A DNA stretch of 64,000 bases, from the NCBI RefSeq assembly GCF_030268685.1, contig NZ_BSRQ01000017.1:62001-126000 (forward strand). The letters run 5' to 3'. Source of the stretch: Microtetraspora sp. NBRC 13810 (GTDB taxonomy: Bacteria; Actinomycetota; Actinomycetes; Streptosporangiales; Streptosporangiaceae). Under the pieces are notes generated by a model. The model worked only from the letters and a program-made list of their open reading frames with translations, searched no databases and was not told where the DNA came from. Shown piece by piece: positions 53,439-63,920 of the stretch; position 1 is the first letter of the stretch, and each line of letters opens with the position of its first letter. The position numbers and the translations under genes were made by a program.

Positions 53439-54452
53439 TTGACCAGATATGGCGCCATGTTCGGACCCGACATCACGTTCCTCGGGGTGGACCGCTGTGA
53501 CGTGACCGACCCGGGCACGTTCGCCGACGCCGACGTCGTGATCATCGGAGCGCCCTTCGACGGCGGCACCTCGCACCGGCCGGGCGCCAGGTTCGGGCCG
53601 GGCGCGCTGCGCCAGGCGTGCTATCTGCCGGCCGACGGGTCGAGGCCGAGCCTGGCTTTGCGCGTCGACGCGTTGCGCGACCTGCGGGTCTACGACGCGG
53701 GCGACGTCGAGTGCTACTCCGGGGACGTCGAAGGGTCGATCGCGCACATCGAGGAGGCGGTCCGGCGCATCGCGCTGTCCGGGGCGATCCCCGTCGTGCT
53801 CGGCGGCGACCACACGATCGCGCTGCCGGACGCGCGCGGGGTGGCGACGGCGCGCGGCATGGGACGGGTGTCGATGCTGCACTTCGACGCGCACGCCGAC
53901 ACCGGCAACATCGCCTTCGGTCACCTTTACGGTCACGGCCAGCCCATGCGCAGGCTCATCGAGTCCGGCGCCATCCGCGGCGACCGGTTCCTGCAGATCG
54001 GCCTGCGCGGCTACTGGCCCGAGCCGGAGACCCTGCGCTGGATGGCCGAGCGGAAGATGCGCTCCTACGAGATGACGGAGATCGTCGCGCGCGGCCTGGA
54101 GGAGTGCCTGACCGAGGCGTTCGCGATCGCGCTGGACGAGTGCGAGGGCGTCTTCCTCTCGGTGGACATCGACGTCTGCGACCCCGGTCACGCGCCCGGC
54201 ACCGGCACCCCCGAGCCGGGCGGCCTCACCGCGCGGCAGCTCCTCGACAGCGTGCGCCGGATCTGTTACGAGCTGCCCGTGGTCGGCATGGAGGTGGTGG
54301 AGGTGGCGCCGCCGTACGATCACGCGGACATCACCGCCTATCTCGGCAACCGGGTCGTCCTGGAGGCGTTGTCGGCGATGGCCAGGCGGCGCAAGGACGA
54401 CGCGGGAGGGCCGCGATGGGATCCACGTCAGCCCCTTCTTGACGGTCGTTAA
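53439..54452 (+). CDS. ureohydrolase (agmatinase/guanidinobutyrase-like)
   Basis: A 337-residue arginase-superfamily enzyme that splits a guanidino compound to urea and an amine. The binuclear manganese ligands are complete: GGDHTIALP, LHFDAHADTG and SVDIDVCDPGHAPGTGTPEP. The start is taken as TTG 53439 because GGAGAGG lies 8 bases upstream; ATG 53457 or GTG 53430 are alternatives. Active-site reading cannot decide between agmatine and 4-guanidinobutyrate. It interrupts the cobalamin genes cobT and cysG but may be under its own promoter. Confidence 0.9.
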   Translation: MTRYGAMFGPDITFLGVDRCDVTDPGTFADADVVIIGAPFDGGTSHRPGARFGPGALRQACYLPADGSRPSLALRVDALRDLRVYDAGDVECYSGDVEGSIAHIEEAVRRIALSGAIPVVLGGDHTIALPDARGVATARGMGRVSMLHFDAHADTGNIAFGHLYGHGQPMRRLIESGAIRGDRFLQIGLRGYWPEPETLRWMAERKMRSYEMTEIVARGLEECLTEAFAIALDECEGVFLSVDIDVCDPGHAPGTGTPEPGGLTARQLLDSVRRICYELPVVGMEVVEVAPPYDHADITAYLGNRVVLEALSAMARRRKDDAGGPRWDPRQPLLDGR

Positions 54453-54551
54453 CCCACGCGCAGCAAATCGGCCTGTCCAAGCCGGTAGGTTTACCTCCTA
54501 ACAGGAAACACGCACGAATCCGCAAGTCTCGTGAACTGGAGATCGGCCGCC

Positions 54552-55784
54552 ATGTCCCCCTACCTGCTCGGTCTGCGCCTCTCCGGGCGGCGGGTGCTCG
54601 TCGTGGGCGGAGGCAGGGTCGCCCAGCGCCGGGTGCCGGCCCTGCTCGACGCCGGCGCCCTGGTCACGCTCGTGTCGCCGAGCGTCACACCCGCACTCGA
54701 CGATCTCATCGCGGCCGGCCGGGTCACCTGGGAGGCCCGCCCCTACCAGGTGGGCGACTGCGACGGCGCCTGGCTCGTCCAGGCGTGCACCGACGACCGC
54801 GCGGTCAACACCGCGATCGCCGCGGAGGCGGAGGCCAAGCGGGTCTGGTGCGTGCGCGCCGACGACCGCGACGCCTCGGCAGCCTGGACCCCGGCCGCCG
54901 GCAAGGTCGACGAGGTCAGCGTGGCGGTGACCGCGGGCGGTGACCCGCGCAGGGCCGCCGGGATCAGGGACGCGGTCGTCGAGGCCCTGCGCGAAGGCAC
55001 GGTCGACGCCCGGCGCAACCGCACCAAGCCGGTGGGCGTGGCGCTGGTCGGCGGCGGGCCCGGCGACCCCGGCCTGATCACCGTGCGCGGCCGTCAGCTC
55101 CTCTCGCAGGCCGACGTCGTGATCGCCGACCGGCTCGCGCCGCGCGCCCTGCTGGACGAGCTGTCGCCGGATGTCGAGCTGATCGACGCCGCCAAGATCC
55201 CCTATGGCCGCTACCTCGCCCAGGAGAAGATCAACGAGCTGCTCGTCGAGCACGCCAGGGCGGGGAAGTTCGTGGTGCGGCTGAAGGGGGGCGATCCCTT
55301 CGTCTTCGGCCGGGGCGGCGAGGAGATGCTCGCCTGTGCGCAGGCCGGCATCCCGGTGCTCGTGGTGCCGGGCGTCACCAGCCCGGTCGCGGTCCCCGCG
55401 GCGGCGGGCGTGCCCGTCACGCACCGGGGCGTCAGCCAGGAGTTCCACGTCATCTCGGTGCACGTGCCCCCGGACCATCCCCAGTCCACGGTGGACTGGG
55501 GGGCGCTGGCGCGCTCGGAGGGGACGCTGGTGTTCATGATGGCCGTCGAGCGCCTCGGCAAGGTGGCCGAGAGGCTGCTCCGAGACGGACGTTCGCCGGA
55601 AACGCCCGTAATGGTGGTACAGGACGGTACTCTTCCGACGCAGCGAGCTGTATACGCCAACCTGTCGACCGTGGCAGAGCGCGTGAGCGCGGCCGGGATC
55701 CGGCCACCGGCGATCGTGCTCGTAGGCGACGTCGTGAAGGTCGGCCAGGAGGTCGAGATGGTCCGTGCGGAGCGGGTTCCGTGA
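54552..55784 (+). CDS. cysG: siroheme synthase CysG-type (precorrin-2 dehydrogenase + uroporphyrinogen-III methyltransferase)
   Basis: A 410-residue fusion. The N-terminal NAD-binding domain (about 1-155) has [13 protein letters not shown] and performs precorrin-2 oxidation and possibly metal insertion; the C-terminal SUMT domain (about 160-405) has [35 protein letters not shown] and [20 protein letters not shown]. It supplies siroheme and precorrin-2, feeding both sulfite reductase and cobalamin synthesis. GGAGATC precedes ATG 54552; a GTG at 54531 is in frame. Its stop overlaps the GTG of the following GTPase gene (GTGA). Confidence 0.94.
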   Translation: MSPYLLGLRLSGRRVLVVGGGRVAQRRVPALLDAGALVTLVSPSVTPALDDLIAAGRVTWEARPYQVGDCDGAWLVQACTDDRAVNTAIAAEAEAKRVWCVRADDRDASAAWTPAAGKVDEVSVAVTAGGDPRRAAGIRDAVVEALREGTVDARRNRTKPVGVALVGGGPGDPGLITVRGRQLLSQADVVIADRLAPRALLDELSPDVELIDAAKIPYGRYLAQEKINELLVEHARAGKFVVRLKGGDPFVFGRGGEEMLACAQAGIPVLVVPGVTSPVAVPAAAGVPVTHRGVSQEFHVISVHVPPDHPQSTVDWGALARSEGTLVFMMAVERLGKVAERLLRDGRSPETPVMVVQDGTLPTQRAVYANLSTVAERVSAAGIRPPAIVLVGDVVKVGQEVEMVRAERVP

Positions 55785-57811
55785 AGTCGGCTGCCAACGG
55801 GCCCTCCGGGCGGCTCGGTGAAGGGGTGAGCCAGGACGCGGGCGCCGACCTGGCCGACCACCCGGAGTCGCCGGGCGAGGAGACCGTGACGTTCCGGGCG
55901 ATCGGCGACGACGACCCGGGCCCGGCCAAGGACGACGGCGCCGGTCCCCGGGCGAGGAGCGGCCCGGCGGGAGCCGGTAAGCCGGCCACGTCGTTCGACG
56001 CGTTCGCCGCCTTCACCCCGGTGCACCCCGTGGCGGACCAGGCCGAACCCGACCCCGAGCCCCCCGAGCCGGAGCCCGAACCCGGGGCCGAACCCGGACC
56101 GGACGAGCGGGCGGCGCGGGTGCGCGAGGAGTCGCTGCCCGACGACTCGGCGCACCGGCTGACGGAGGCGCTGGCCGCGCTCAGGGAGAGCGTGACCGAC
56201 CTGCGGTTCGGGCTGGACGGGCCGGGCGCCGAGGAGGCGGGCAAGGCCAGGGCCGAGATCCTCGCCCAGCTCGACGACTACGTGATCCCCCGGGTGAGGA
56301 TGAGCACCGCACCCGCGCTCATCGTGATCGCCGGTTCGACCGGGGCGGGCAAGTCCACCCTGGTCAACTCCCTGGCGGGGGAGAAGGTGAGCGTCACGGG
56401 CGTGCGGCGGCCGACGACCGCCACCCCGGTGCTCGCCTGCCATCCCGACGACAGCGGCTGGTTCGTGCAGGACGGCCTGCTCGGCGGCCTGCGCCGGGTC
56501 GAGTCCCAGGAGGGCGCCGGCCCGGACAGCCTGGTGCTGTCCACCAGCGACCTGCTCCCGCCGGGGGTGGCGCTGCTCGACAGCCCCGACATCGACTCCG
56601 TGGTGGAGAGCCACCACGAGATCGCCTACCGCATGCTCGACGCCGCCGACATGTGGATCTTCGTGACGACCGCCGCCCGCTACGCCGACGCCCCCGCCTG
56701 GCGGCTGCTGCGCATGGCCAAGGAGCGCGGCGCGCGGATGGCCATCGTGCTGTCGCGGGTGCCGCCGCGCTCCCGCGAGATGGTGGTCAAGCACTTCACC
56801 CGGATGCTCACCGACTACGGCCTGGGCGGGGTGGACCGGTTCGTCATCGACGAGTGCGCGGCGCGTGACGGCCGGTTACCCGACAACCAGATCGCCGGCC
56901 TGCGGATGTGGCTGACCGAGCTGTCGGTGGACGACGAGCGGCGGGCGAAGGCCGTGCAGGCCACGCTCACCGGCGTGCTGGACAGCTTCCGCACCCGCGT
57001 CCCCGCGCTCGCCCGGCACCTGGAGGCGCAGGTGGCGTTGCGCGCCGAGCTGCGCGCCGACGTGGAGACCGCCTACACGGCGGCGCTCGCCGAGATCGAC
57101 GAGGTGACCAGGAACGGCTCGCTCATGCGCGGCGAGGTCTTCGCGCGCTGGCAGGACTTCGCCGGGTCCGGCGACATCACGCGGACCCTGCATCTGCGCC
57201 GGCCCGCCCGGCTCGGCGGCAAGTCCTCGCGGCAGGCGCCCGACCGGCAGCGCGCGCTGAAGTCCGCGCTGCGCTCCGGTCTGGAGTCGATGATCGTCTC
57301 GGCGGCGCAGCGGGCCGCGGAGGAGGTCGTCGAGCGGTGGGTACGGCGCGGCCGGCCGGGCGACGCGCTGGCCGAGACGCCCGGACTCGGCGACATCTCC
57401 GACGAGATGGTGCGGCGAACCGGCCGGACGATCGGATCCTGGCAGGACTACCTCGCCGAGCTGATGCGCAAGGAGGGCGTCGCCAAGCGGTCGGTGGCGA
57501 AGGTCGTGTCCTATGACGAGGAGTCGCTGGCCCTGATCTTCACGGTGGGGTTGCTCGGCTACGGCACGCACGAGGCGTCCGACGGCGGGCGGGTCCCGAT
57601 GCCGCAGCGGCTGCTGCGCGCGCTGCTGGGGGCCGAGTCGCTGCGGAGCATCAGCGTCAAGGCCCGCAACGACCTGCGCGCCCGGATAGGCACGGTGTTC
57701 GATGAGGAGACGATGAGATACGTCCAGGTGCTGGACGGAGCCGGCATTCCCGACGAATCCACCGCGACCCGCCTCTACCAGGCCACGTACAACCTCGAGG
57801 TCGCCCGATGA
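55781..57811 (+). CDS. dynamin-like/EngB-type GTPase with acidic N-terminus
   Basis: A 676-residue GTPase. The first 130 residues are disordered, acidic and Pro-rich (repeated EPEPEP). The G domain (about 180-370) has G1 [16 protein letters not shown], the switch region [13 protein letters not shown]3 LLDSPDIDS and a late NKxD-like region that is degenerate ([10 protein letters not shown]). A long helical stalk follows. Starts at GTG 55781 within the cysG stop codon; its TGA overlaps the next GTPase ATG, so cysG and the two GTPases form a coupled unit. Likely a membrane- or envelope-linked dynamin-type protein; its function is unknown. Confidence 0.85.
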   Translation: MKSAANGPSGRLGEGVSQDAGADLADHPESPGEETVTFRAIGDDDPGPAKDDGAGPRARSGPAGAGKPATSFDAFAAFTPVHPVADQAEPDPEPPEPEPEPGAEPGPDERAARVREESLPDDSAHRLTEALAALRESVTDLRFGLDGPGAEEAGKARAEILAQLDDYVIPRVRMSTAPALIVIAGSTGAGKSTLVNSLAGEKVSVTGVRRPTTATPVLACHPDDSGWFVQDGLLGGLRRVESQEGAGPDSLVLSTSDLLPPGVALLDSPDIDSVVESHHEIAYRMLDAADMWIFVTTAARYADAPAWRLLRMAKERGARMAIVLSRVPPRSREMVVKHFTRMLTDYGLGGVDRFVIDECAARDGRLPDNQIAGLRMWLTELSVDDERRAKAVQATLTGVLDSFRTRVPALARHLEAQVALRAELRADVETAYTAALAEIDEVTRNGSLMRGEVFARWQDFAGSGDITRTLHLRRPARLGGKSSRQAPDRQRALKSALRSGLESMIVSAAQRAAEEVVERWVRRGRPGDALAETPGLGDISDEMVRRTGRTIGSWQDYLAELMRKEGVAKRSVAKVVSYDEESLALIFTVGLLGYGTHEASDGGRVPMPQRLLRALLGAESLRSISVKARNDLRARIGTVFDEETMRYVQVLDGAGIPDESTATRLYQATYNLEVAR

Positions 57812-59445
57812 CTGTCACCACCTCCGCGCGGCCGGCGCTCGGCCCCCGCCTGGCGGCGCTGTCGCGCATCGTCGAGCTCGGCCCCGGCCGGGTCAACCCC
57901 ACGCTGCTCTCCGAGGCGGGCCAGCTCCTGCTGCGCGCCGGCGACCGGCTGAAGCTGTCCTCCGACCACACCGTGGTCGCGCTCGCGGGAGGCACCGGCA
58001 GCGGCAAGTCGTCGCTGTTCAACGCGGTCTCCGGGCTGGAGCTGTCGCCGACCGGCGTGCGCCGCCCCACGACGGCGCGCACCCACGCCTGCGTGTGGGG
58101 CCTGGAGGGCGCCGGGCCGCTGCTGGACTGGCTGCAGATCCAGTGGCGGCACAGGTTCGCGCGGGCCAGCGCGCTGGACAAGGGAGACGGCGGGCTGCAC
58201 GGCCTGATCCTGCTCGACCTGCCCGACCACGACTCCATCCGCGCCCTCACCGACCACGAGGCCGACCGGCTGATCGGCATCGCCGACCTCGTCGTCTGGG
58301 TGCTCGACCCGCAGAAGTACGCCGACGCCTCCACGCACCGGCGCTACGTCACCGAGCTGGCCGGGCACGACGCGGTGACCGTCTTCGCGCTGAACCAGGC
58401 CGACCGGCTCTCCCGCGAGGAACTCGCCGAGTGCCTCGCCGACCTCGACCGGCTGCTCAAGCAGGAGGGCGTCGAGTCCCCGCAGGTGGTCGCCACCTCC
58501 GCCGTCGCCGGCGGCGGCGCGGAGGCGCTCAAGACCGTGCTCGCCGACGCGGTGTCCAAGCGCAGGGCGGCGATCCAGCGCCTGGAGGCCGACGTCGAGC
58601 GGGTCAGCCGGCACCTCGGCGCCATGATGCCGCCCGGGGAGGCGGTCGGCGTGGCCGCGTCCGTGGACGGCGCCCGCCGGGTGGGCCTCACCGACGCGCT
58701 CTGCGACGCCGTGGGCGTCCCCGCACTGGGCGAGGCCGTCGAGAACGTCTACGCCGCCCGCTCGGCCGACTACGTCGGCTGGCCGTACGCCCGGTGGGCG
58801 CGCGGGCTGCGCGGCGACCCGCTGAAGAGCCTGCGGCTCGGCGACCTGCGCCAGGAGATCCGCGGGCTGACCGCGGGGGCCGTGAGCGCCCAGCCGGCCG
58901 AGGTGGACAACGCGATCCAGGCGCTGGCCGACGGGCTGTCCGGCGGCATGCACGACTCCTGGCGCAACGGGCTCAAGCAGGCCGCGCGTTCGCGTGCCGC
59001 CGAGCTGCCCAAGGTGCTGTCGGAGGAGCTCGCCGAGGTGGCGCCCCGGCTGGACCGCGTGCCCACGTCGTGGCGGCTGCTCAAGATCTGGCAGTATCTG
59101 CTGGTCGTGCTCTTCGTCGCCGGCGTGGCCTGGCTCGGCACCACCGTCGCCTACGGCGTGCTGGAGGTGGGCAAGCTGCCGGAGGGGCTGCGGCTCTTCG
59201 AGGACGTCGAGTCGATGCCGTGGGTGGGGCTGATGATGCTCTCGGTGCTCGGCCTCGGGCTGTTGACGGGCGTCGCCAGCCGCAACCTCGTGGTCCTCGG
59301 CGCCGGGAACGAGCGCGACCGCCTCGAACGCGACATGCGGCGCAGGGTCGCCGCCGTGTCGGAGTCGATGGTGATCGAGCCGGTGGAGAAGGAGCTGACC
59401 CGCCACCACGAGTTCTACACCGCCCTGCGCGGCCTGCGCGCCTAG
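57808..59445 (+). CDS. YfjP-family GTPase with C-terminal transmembrane helices
   Basis: A 545-residue GTPase: G1 AGGTGSGKSSLFNAVSG (about 61-77), G3 LDLPDHDS, G4 ALNQADRL. The switch [11 protein letters not shown] matches the partner GTPase closely, so both act as a pair. A helical middle and two C-terminal transmembrane helices (in LLVVLFVAGVAWLGTTVAYG and GLMMLSVLGLGLLTGVAS) anchor it in the membrane. It overlaps its upstream partner by ATGA. The tandem soluble-plus-membrane pair resembles bacterial dynamin pairs but is a separate lineage; a role in septum or envelope remodelling is inference. Confidence 0.87.
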   Translation: MTVTTSARPALGPRLAALSRIVELGPGRVNPTLLSEAGQLLLRAGDRLKLSSDHTVVALAGGTGSGKSSLFNAVSGLELSPTGVRRPTTARTHACVWGLEGAGPLLDWLQIQWRHRFARASALDKGDGGLHGLILLDLPDHDSIRALTDHEADRLIGIADLVVWVLDPQKYADASTHRRYVTELAGHDAVTVFALNQADRLSREELAECLADLDRLLKQEGVESPQVVATSAVAGGGAEALKTVLADAVSKRRAAIQRLEADVERVSRHLGAMMPPGEAVGVAASVDGARRVGLTDALCDAVGVPALGEAVENVYAARSADYVGWPYARWARGLRGDPLKSLRLGDLRQEIRGLTAGAVSAQPAEVDNAIQALADGLSGGMHDSWRNGLKQAARSRAAELPKVLSEELAEVAPRLDRVPTSWRLLKIWQYLLVVLFVAGVAWLGTTVAYGVLEVGKLPEGLRLFEDVESMPWVGLMMLSVLGLGLLTGVASRNLVVLGAGNERDRLERDMRRRVAAVSESMVIEPVEKELTRHHEFYTALRGLRA

Positions 59446-59478
59446 CGCCCGGTCGTCCACAGGGGCCGGCGGCCATCC

Positions 59479-59495
59479 CCAGAACGCGGTTCTGG
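59479..59495. promoter_or_regulatory. inverted repeat upstream of second ssb
   Basis: CCAGAACGCGGTTCTGG has perfect 7-bp arms with a 3-base centre, 80 bases before ssb. It resembles a LexA half-site (GAAC/GTTC) but the spacing is 3 rather than 4, so it is probably another regulator's site or a hairpin after the GTPase stop codon. Confidence 0.35.
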
Positions 59496-59574
59496 CCGAT
59501 GGCGGGCCCGGCGGGCGGGCCATCGTGGCTTCCAGACGGCGGCGTTCGGGTCCGCCACATGGAAGGCACACGTC

Positions 59575-60300
59575 ATGAATGACATCTACGTCACGCTCAC
59601 CGGCAACGTCGCGGCCGAGCCGCGCCAGCACACGTTCTCCGACGGTTCACGGGTCACCTCGCTGCGGGTCGTCACCGCCAACCGCTATTTCGACAAGAAG
59701 TCCCAGGAGTGGCGCGACGGCGACAGGACCTTCTTCGCCGTGCGCTGCTGGCGCGGGCTGGGGGACAACGTGGCCCAGTCCATCCGGGTCGGCCACCCGG
59801 TCGTCGTGCAGGGGCGGCTCAGAATCCGCGAGTTCGGCAGGGAGGGTGAGCGGCGCTTCATGGCCGAGGTCGAGGCCGGCTCGGTCGGCCACGACCTGCG
59901 CTGGGGGGTGGGCACGTTCACCAAACCGCAGCGCGGCACCGCCCCCACGTTCGACGCCGAGATCCGCGACCGCCTCGACGAGGCCACCGAGGACTGGGCG
60001 CATGCCACGGCCCGCCCCGCGCCGCCCGCCGCCGCGGAGGGAGCGGCGGCGTTCCCGTTCGAGGCCCCGCTGCCCGGCGGCGTGGAGCCGTCGGTGTCCG
60101 TGGCGCCGCCGGAGGAGGTGCCGGGCGCCGACGTGGTCGAGATGGTGAGCCCGCTGGGCGACCCGGCCGCCGATTCGGCCGACAACCCCGCCACCGACCC
60201 GGCCGCCGACCCGGCCGCCGACCCGGGTCCGCGCCCGCGCCGTCGTACGGTGAGGGCCGATCGATCCGGTGAGACGCTCGGCGAGCGCCTGGCCGCCTAG
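59575..60300 (+). CDS. ssb: single-stranded DNA-binding protein, second paralogue
   Basis: A 241-residue SSB with a normal OB fold (residues about 1-112; MNDIYVTLTGNVAAEPRQHT, FFAVRCWRGLGDNVAQSI, VVVQGRLRI). The C-terminal half is Pro/Ala/Asp-rich, with DPAAD repeats, and ends in a basic segment; the DDDIPF-like acidic tip that binds repair proteins is absent. It is therefore probably the SsbB-type paralogue of actinomycetes rather than the replicative SSB, consistent with roles in sporulation or recombination. It follows the GTPase pair by 129 bases. Confidence 0.9.
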   Translation: MNDIYVTLTGNVAAEPRQHTFSDGSRVTSLRVVTANRYFDKKSQEWRDGDRTFFAVRCWRGLGDNVAQSIRVGHPVVVQGRLRIREFGREGERRFMAEVEAGSVGHDLRWGVGTFTKPQRGTAPTFDAEIRDRLDEATEDWAHATARPAPPAAAEGAAAFPFEAPLPGGVEPSVSVAPPEEVPGADVVEMVSPLGDPAADSADNPATDPAADPAADPGPRPRRRTVRADRSGETLGERLAA

Positions 60301-60524
60301 CGCGCCGGTCCGCGGGGGAGGGGTGGTCGCCGGTCGTGCGATCACCCTTCTCGGCAGGGCGGGTGTGATATCTCACCACCCAATCGGCCTCGCCCCGTGT
60401 TCGAACGATAGCGGTCCGTGAGATCCTGGAGTTCGAGAAGGGGGGTCGAGGCGCACCCTCCTCCGGAGGGGTCGGAGAAGGAGGGGGCATCGGCCGGGGC
60501 GAAGAGGTGCTCTCGCGGCGCGGC

Positions 60525-60629
60525 TCACGGGCGACGGCGTCGCCGTGGTCCGGTGGGCGCGGGAGGGGCCTCGAAGACGTCGGCCGACGGTCTTGCCGTT
60601 CGGATGTCAGCGCATCCGCCGGGGGTCAT
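60525..60629 (-). CDS. possible 34-codon ORF following a leader peptide
   Basis: ATG 60629 begins 4 bases after the TAG of the 8-codon ORF and encodes a 34-residue basic, Pro/Arg-rich peptide (MTPGGCADIRTARPSADVFE at the start). It has no ribosome site of its own, so translation would depend on coupling. No family is recognised and the call is weak. Confidence 0.2.
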   Translation of the reverse strand: MTPGGCADIRTARPSADVFEAPPAPTGPRRRRRP

Positions 60630-60632
60630 GAC

Positions 60633-60659
60633 CTAGGTCCAGGTAATGCCCCGCATCAT
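60633..60659 (-). CDS. possible 8-residue leader peptide (MMRGITWT)
   Basis: On the minus strand GGAAAGGAG (60665-60673) lies five bases before ATG 60659, one of the best Shine-Dalgarno sites in the window, and the frame ends after MMRGITWT with TAG. The next ORF starts 4 bases after. The stop lies in the palindrome GACCTAGGTC (60630-60639). Short leader peptides with strong sites are typical of attenuation or riboregulation; no large gene follows on this strand for 330 bases. Confidence 0.35.
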   Translation of the reverse strand: MMRGITWT

Positions 60660-60759
60660 CGCAACTCCTTTCCGCACGGGTTAGCGCGCACCGTCATGCG
60701 GCCTTCGACGGTGGATCGCCGAAGGTGTCCACCTCGCCCAAGGTATCGGTTCCCGTCGC

Positions 60760-60799
60760 GTAACGCACAGTCCGCAACTATTGTGTTACACATCGTTAG
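60760..60799. promoter_or_regulatory. two BldD-like operator boxes upstream of the diguanylate cyclase gene
   Basis: GTTACACATCGTTAG (60785-60799) agrees with the BldD consensus NTNACNCWGNGTNAN at all fixed positions but one, and GTAACGCACAGTCCG (60760-60774) with all but two. They lie 18-57 bases before the start codon region. BldD with c-di-GMP represses diguanylate cyclase genes in Streptomyces, so the cyclase may be a feedback target. Confidence 0.55.
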
Positions 60800-60816
60800 G
60801 TAGAGGGGGGGATGGC

Positions 60817-62115
60817 GTGGTGATGACCGGTCATATCTCAGTCAAGCCTCGTAATGGAGCCTCCGCGCTGGCGGCGCGGTGGCCCCTGCTCGCGCAACGT
60901 CGGCCGCTCATCGCCTACCTCTGCGGGATGGTGGCGCTGCACGCGGTGCTGCTCGCGGTCTTCGCGGTCTCGACGCCGTTCCGGTGGGGCGACGTGTTCA
61001 CCTTCACCGCGCTCACCGTCTGCGGCGCGGTGTGCATCGAGGCGACCCGGCGGCTCGGCATGCCGGCGGGCATCGCGCGCGACATGCTCTCGGCGTGGTG
61101 GCTGCCCACCGCGTTCCTGCTTCCTCCGCTCTATGCCCTGCTGGCGCCGATCCCGTTGCAGATCCTGCTGCAGAAGCGGGTCAGGGAGACCGTGCTCTAC
61201 CGCCGGGTCGGCAGCGTGGCGGCGATCGGCCTGGCCGGGGGCACCGCGTCGATGGTGTTCCACCTGGGCGTGCCCGACCCGGCCGAGCTGACCGCCGGCG
61301 GGGTGATGGCGATCCTGCTCGCCGTGGGCGGCGCGGTGCTGTTCACGGTGCTGAACACCTCGCTGATCGCGGTCGCGGCCTTCATGTCCGAGCCGGACAC
61401 CCGGCTGCGTGACGTGCTGTGGGATCGGGAGAGCGCGCTGCTCGACGTGGTGGAGCTCTGCCTCGGCGTGCTGGTGGCCATCGCCTGCGGCATCAACCTC
61501 GCCCTTCTCGTGCTCGCGCTGCCGCCGGTGGTCCTCCTCCAGCGGAGCCTGCTGCACGCCCAGCTCCAGGCGGCGGCCCGCACCGACCCCAAGACAGGGT
61601 TGCTCAATGCCGCGGCCTGGCAGCGGGAGGCCGACACCGAGATCGTCCGCGCCCGGCGCACGGGGTCGGCGCTCGCCGTGCTCATCGTCGACATCGACCA
61701 CTTCAAACGGGTCAACGACCGGCACGGCCACCTGGTGGGCGACCAGGTGCTCGCCGGGGTCGCCGCCACGCTGCGCAGCCAGCTCCGCGAGTACGACGTG
61801 ATCGGCCGCTTCGGCGGTGAGGAGTTCGTGGTGCTGCTCCCGCACACCGAGGTGCGCGAGGCCCGTCTCATCGCCGAGCGGCTGCGGGTGCGGGTGGGGA
61901 TGATGGCGATCCCCGCCGACGACGTGATGATCAGCGTGACCATCTCGGCCGGGGTCGCCCTGATGAGCCTGCACGGGGACGACCTGATCGAGCTGCTGGC
62001 CGCGGCCGACCTGGCTCTTTACCGGGCCAAGGAGCTGGGCCGCGACCAGGTGTGCCTGCCGCTCACCAGCGCTCCGCCGCCGCCCGCGTCCGCCGCCGAG
62101 GCCGAGTCGCCCTAG
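60817..62115 (+). CDS. membrane diguanylate cyclase (GGDEF)
   Basis: A 432-residue membrane protein (from GTG 60817; the ATG at 60823 is an alternative two codons later) that makes c-di-GMP. GAGGGGGG lies 5-6 bases before GTG 60817. About six transmembrane helices form an N-terminal sensor region (about residues 30-255). The GGDEF domain follows, with RTDPKTGLLNAAAW, IVDIDHFKRVNDRHGH and the intact active site GGEEF. The RxxD inhibitory site cannot be confirmed. Two BldD-like boxes precede it. c-di-GMP in sporulating actinomycetes holds cells in vegetative growth via BldD, so this protein may tie an envelope signal to development. Confidence 0.93.
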   Translation: MVMTGHISVKPRNGASALAARWPLLAQRRPLIAYLCGMVALHAVLLAVFAVSTPFRWGDVFTFTALTVCGAVCIEATRRLGMPAGIARDMLSAWWLPTAFLLPPLYALLAPIPLQILLQKRVRETVLYRRVGSVAAIGLAGGTASMVFHLGVPDPAELTAGGVMAILLAVGGAVLFTVLNTSLIAVAAFMSEPDTRLRDVLWDRESALLDVVELCLGVLVAIACGINLALLVLALPPVVLLQRSLLHAQLQAAARTDPKTGLLNAAAWQREADTEIVRARRTGSALAVLIVDIDHFKRVNDRHGHLVGDQVLAGVAATLRSQLREYDVIGRFGGEEFVVLLPHTEVREARLIAERLRVRVGMMAIPADDVMISVTISAGVALMSLHGDDLIELLAAADLALYRAKELGRDQVCLPLTSAPPPPASAAEAESP

Positions 62116-62211
62116 CCGGCGATCTCCACGGCGCCCGCCCGGCCGGGTGAGTTTTCCACAGCCTGCTCGTCGCGCGAAATCCGCTTGGCCGGGGCCACTA
62201 AGCTTGATGGC

Positions 62212-63876
<1,665 letters not shown>

Positions 63877-63889
63877 CCTCGCTCCTCCA

Positions 63890-63920
63890 CACGGCCGCAC
63901 CGGCTCCCGGTGCGGCCGTG
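63890..63920 (+). terminator. hairpin terminator of ettA
   Basis: CACGGCCGCACCGG (63890-63903) pairs perfectly with 63907-63920 around a 3-base loop, 14 bases after the ettA stop codon. The very stable 14-bp stem is a good terminator. The remaining 80 bases of the window contain no recognisable feature. Confidence 0.82.

Larger units (their letters stand above)
60301..60816. other. long intergenic region before diguanylate cyclase gene
   Basis: About 510 bases without a normal-sized gene. The left 300 bases hold only low-quality ORFs. A minus-strand 8-codon ORF with an excellent ribosome binding site (60633-60659) and a 34-codon ORF after it (60525-60629) are listed separately. Two BldD-like boxes (60760-60774, 60785-60799) lie at the right, followed by the start of the cyclase gene. 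Confidence 0.6.

Noticed and set aside
59479-59495. Second LexA box upstream of ssb
   Set aside because: The half-sites GAAC and GTTC are separated by 3 bases rather than 4, so it does not meet the SOS box rule used for dnaE2.
60301-60636. Several ORFs in the intergenic region after ssb (plus-strand 72 codons, minus-strand 190 codons)
   Set aside because: The 190-codon frame is the reverse shadow of ssb and the 72-codon frame has no ribosome site or family signal.
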